A DNA stretch of 6,514 nucleotides, from NCBI GenBank assembly GCA_018812355.1, contig JAHJDQ010000145.1:1-6514 (forward strand), given 5' to 3'. The notes under the pieces are model-generated. The model had not been told where the DNA came from. It saw only the letters and a list, made by a program, of their open reading frames with translations, and made no database searches. The stretch comes from Nanobdellota archaeon. Lineage in GTDB: Archaea > Nanobdellota > Nanobdellia > Woesearchaeales > GW2011-AR9. This document shows, one piece after another, positions 5,486 to 6,514 of this stretch; the first letter of the stretch is position 1; each line of letters opens with the position of its first letter. The position numbers and the translations under genes are program-made.

Positions 5486-5524
5486 TCTTTTGGTTGATTT
5501 CATTTAATTAACTATTTACAAACT

Positions 5525-5530
5525 AAAAAA
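5525..5530 (-). terminator. Oligo-T run beyond the IS left end
   Basis: On the minus strand six T residues follow the left end of the IS. They lie about 12 bases after a hairpin-capable dyad in the terminal repeat (5543-5559). Together they could stop transposase transcripts before they reach the toxin-antitoxin promoter. The run belongs to the host flank, not the IS. Weak evidence. Confidence 0.3.
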
Positions 5531-5534
5531 TCAA

Positions 5535-5564
5535 TTGTGTAAGGTCAATGGATTTGACCCCCCT
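5535..5564 (+). repeat. Left terminal inverted repeat
   Basis: 30 bases beginning TTGTGTAAGGTCAATGG and ending in six C and a T, matching the reverse complement of 6485-6514 at every position. The transposase TAG stop overlaps its inner two bases. It contains the inner dyad GGTCAA-N5-TTGACC at 5543-5559. Confidence 0.95.
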
Positions 5565-6456
5565 ACCATTTTGATTGATTAAACCCCACTCCATTTATTC
5601 TTATCTGTAATGAAAAATACACTTCAGCAGGAGTTTTCATGTGTAAACTCCTGTGAGGCCTGATCTGATTATATCTATACCTAAACAGTTCGTAGTCTCC
5701 ATTACAATAACTAATTTCTGCTTTGTGAGTTCCATGAAATCTCTCAACTTTACCTGCAGTCGTTGGTTTATGGATTCTTGAGCGAATATGCTTTATTCCC
5801 TGTTCTTTACACCATTTGTCAAATGTGGAATTGTTTTTCCACATTCCTCCAAACTCAGAACCGTTATCAGTTAATATTTCTCTTGGTTTTCCATGAAAAC
5901 CAATTAATTCTTCAAGAAAGTTTGTAACTATTCTTGTTGTTATAGTCTTAAATTTTCTTATTCCAATGTTGTATCTGCTACAATCATCAATTATTGGTAG
6001 GATCCATTTTCCGTCAGGTAATTTACTACCATCCATTTGCCAAAGACTATCTGGATGATCTCTTTGCCATTTAACCCAATGTATTCTCATATTTTCGATT
6101 TTGCTACCTCTCGAAAGCCCATTGCTTTTTATCAAACGCCTTATTGTGCTTTCAGAGCATTCTAGTTTAAAAACATGTTTAATAGTAAGAGCCCCCCAAC
6201 CCACTTTTTTCCTGAAGTCAATTATTCTGTTAATATTTTGTTTACTTATTGCTTTAGAAGGGATTGGTGGTTTAGGAAATATCGGACCAATCCAAGAAGA
6301 ATTCTTTAATTTTCGTTTCCATCTTTTCAATGTACTTCTTGAAGTTTCAATTTGATAATGATCTTTCAAATAAGCTTGGACTTCAGAATGACTCCAATTG
6401 TTCTTGAAGTAAAATTTCCTTAAATGATTAATAATTAATTTGTTTTTCAGTTTCAT
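5563..6456 (-). CDS. DDE transposase (integrase-core, IS481-like)
   Basis: 297 residues, intact. Two helix-turn-helix regions come first: residues about 20-50 (WSHSEVQAYLKDHY, then STLKRWKRKL) and 85-116 (GWGALTIKHVF, then SESTIRRLIKSNGL). They bind the terminal repeats. The catalytic RNase H-like core follows with D142 in WQMDGSKL, D197 in LTDNGSEF and E238 in AGKVERFHGTHK; the last two are 40 residues apart. The C-terminal part has RYNQIRPHRSL and KTPAEVY, typical of IS3/IS481 integrase cores. It cuts and joins element ends using two metal ions. An in-frame TAA just upstream of the ATG rules out a longer protein. Ribosome binding is unclear: GGGGTG is only one base from the ATG, and GAGGAT lies about 12-14 bases upstream in a hairpin. 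Confidence 0.92.
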   Translation of the reverse strand: MKLKNKLIINHLRKFYFKNNWSHSEVQAYLKDHYQIETSRSTLKRWKRKLKNSSWIGPIFPKPPIPSKAISKQNINRIIDFRKKVGWGALTIKHVFKLECSESTIRRLIKSNGLSRGSKIENMRIHWVKWQRDHPDSLWQMDGSKLPDGKWILPIIDDCSRYNIGIRKFKTITTRIVTNFLEELIGFHGKPREILTDNGSEFGGMWKNNSTFDKWCKEQGIKHIRSRIHKPTTAGKVERFHGTHKAEISYCNGDYELFRYRYNQIRPHRSLHMKTPAEVYFSLQIRINGVGFNQSKW

Positions 6457-6465
6457 ACACCCCAG

Positions 6466-6483
6466 TTAATCCTCACGGATTAA
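6466..6483 (-). promoter_or_regulatory. Hairpin in the transposase leader
   Basis: TTAATCC and GGATTAA form a perfect 7-bp inverted repeat with a 4-base loop. As minus-strand RNA the loop is GUGA, a GNRA tetraloop closed by C-G. It lies between the right terminal repeat and the transposase ATG and includes the purine stretch GAGGAU. It may limit transposase translation, or as DNA may bind the transposase. Whether it is transcribed depends on the unknown start site. Confidence 0.5.
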
Positions 6484-6484
6484 A

Positions 6485-6514
6485 AGGGGGGTCAAATCCA
6501 TTGACCTTACACAA
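6485..6514 (-). repeat. Right terminal inverted repeat
   Basis: Perfect reverse complement of the left repeat over 30 bases. Its outer edge coincides with the last base of the window, so the flank and any target duplication are not visible. It carries the same internal dyad as the left copy. Confidence 0.95.

Larger units (their letters stand above)
5535..6514 (-). mobile_element. Complete insertion sequence, IS481-like
   Basis: A 980-bp element bounded by perfect 30-bp inverted repeats, carrying a single intact transposase that fills nearly all the space between them. One long ORF with an N-terminal helix-turn-helix and an integrase-type DDE core, in an element of about 1 kb, fits the IS481 family. 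IS3 elements have two frameshift-linked ORFs and are less likely. If the true ends are TG...CA, the element is 5536-6513. Target duplication cannot be checked because the window ends at the right repeat. Intact repeats and an intact gene suggest recent or ongoing activity. Confidence 0.88.

Noticed and set aside
5494..5534. TTGATTT at 5494-5500 and AAATCAA at 5528-5534 as an inverted repeat upstream of the toxin-antitoxin promoter
   Set aside because: AT-rich 7-mers 27 bases apart are expected by chance here and no function suggests itself.
6101..6355. Plus-strand open frame inside the IS that might be a passenger gene
   Set aside because: It lies wholly opposite the transposase coding region and has no independent support.

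Overview
The window looks like a piece of an AT-rich archaeal genome, most likely a DPANN-type lineage (Woesearchaeota/Pacearchaeota-like). The domain is firm. Ribosomal proteins L7Ae, S28e and L24e and an archaeal-type elongation factor 2 with a diphthamide loop are archaeal/eukaryotic families, and the promoters look like archaeal TATA boxes. The phylum is an inference from compact gene packing, a long-form NDK of the kind I recall from CPR/DPANN genomes, a bacterial-type adenylate kinase and an AbrB-RelE pair.

Region 1 (about 1-4945, + strand) is one tightly packed translation/nucleotide operon: L7Ae, S28e, L24e, CutA-like, nucleoside diphosphate kinase, adenylate kinase, EF-2. Gaps are 1, 10, -4, 1, 13 and 30 bases. 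Most genes have a clear Shine-Dalgarno (GGTGA, GAGGT or GGAGG). L7Ae-S28e-L24e-ndk is a conserved archaeal cluster. The oddities are cutA between L24e and ndk, and adk plus EF-2 at the end. The products serve ribosome assembly, nucleotide balance (ADK: AMP/ADP/ATP; NDK: NTP pools including GTP) and the GTPase that drives translocation.

Region 2 (4944-5535, - strand) is a type II toxin-antitoxin operon convergent with EF-2: an AbrB/SpoVT-type antitoxin followed by a RelE/ParE-type toxin with a 7-base overlap. Its promoter region is unusually readable. It has a TATA box, a 7-bp inverted repeat lying between TATA and start codon (probable operator), and spacing that predicts a leaderless mRNA.

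Region 3 (5535-6514, - strand) is a complete insertion sequence of about 980 bp. It has perfect 30-bp terminal inverted repeats and one intact DDE transposase, probably IS481-like. The window stops exactly at the outer edge of the right inverted repeat. Each terminal repeat contains a smaller dyad, and the transposase leader can form a GNRA-capped hairpin.

I found no CRISPR array, tRNA, rRNA or clearly new multi-gene system. The most interesting points are the two Shine-Dalgarno/start pairs of L7Ae, the variant NDK, the promoter-operator of the toxin-antitoxin pair and the fine structure of the IS ends.
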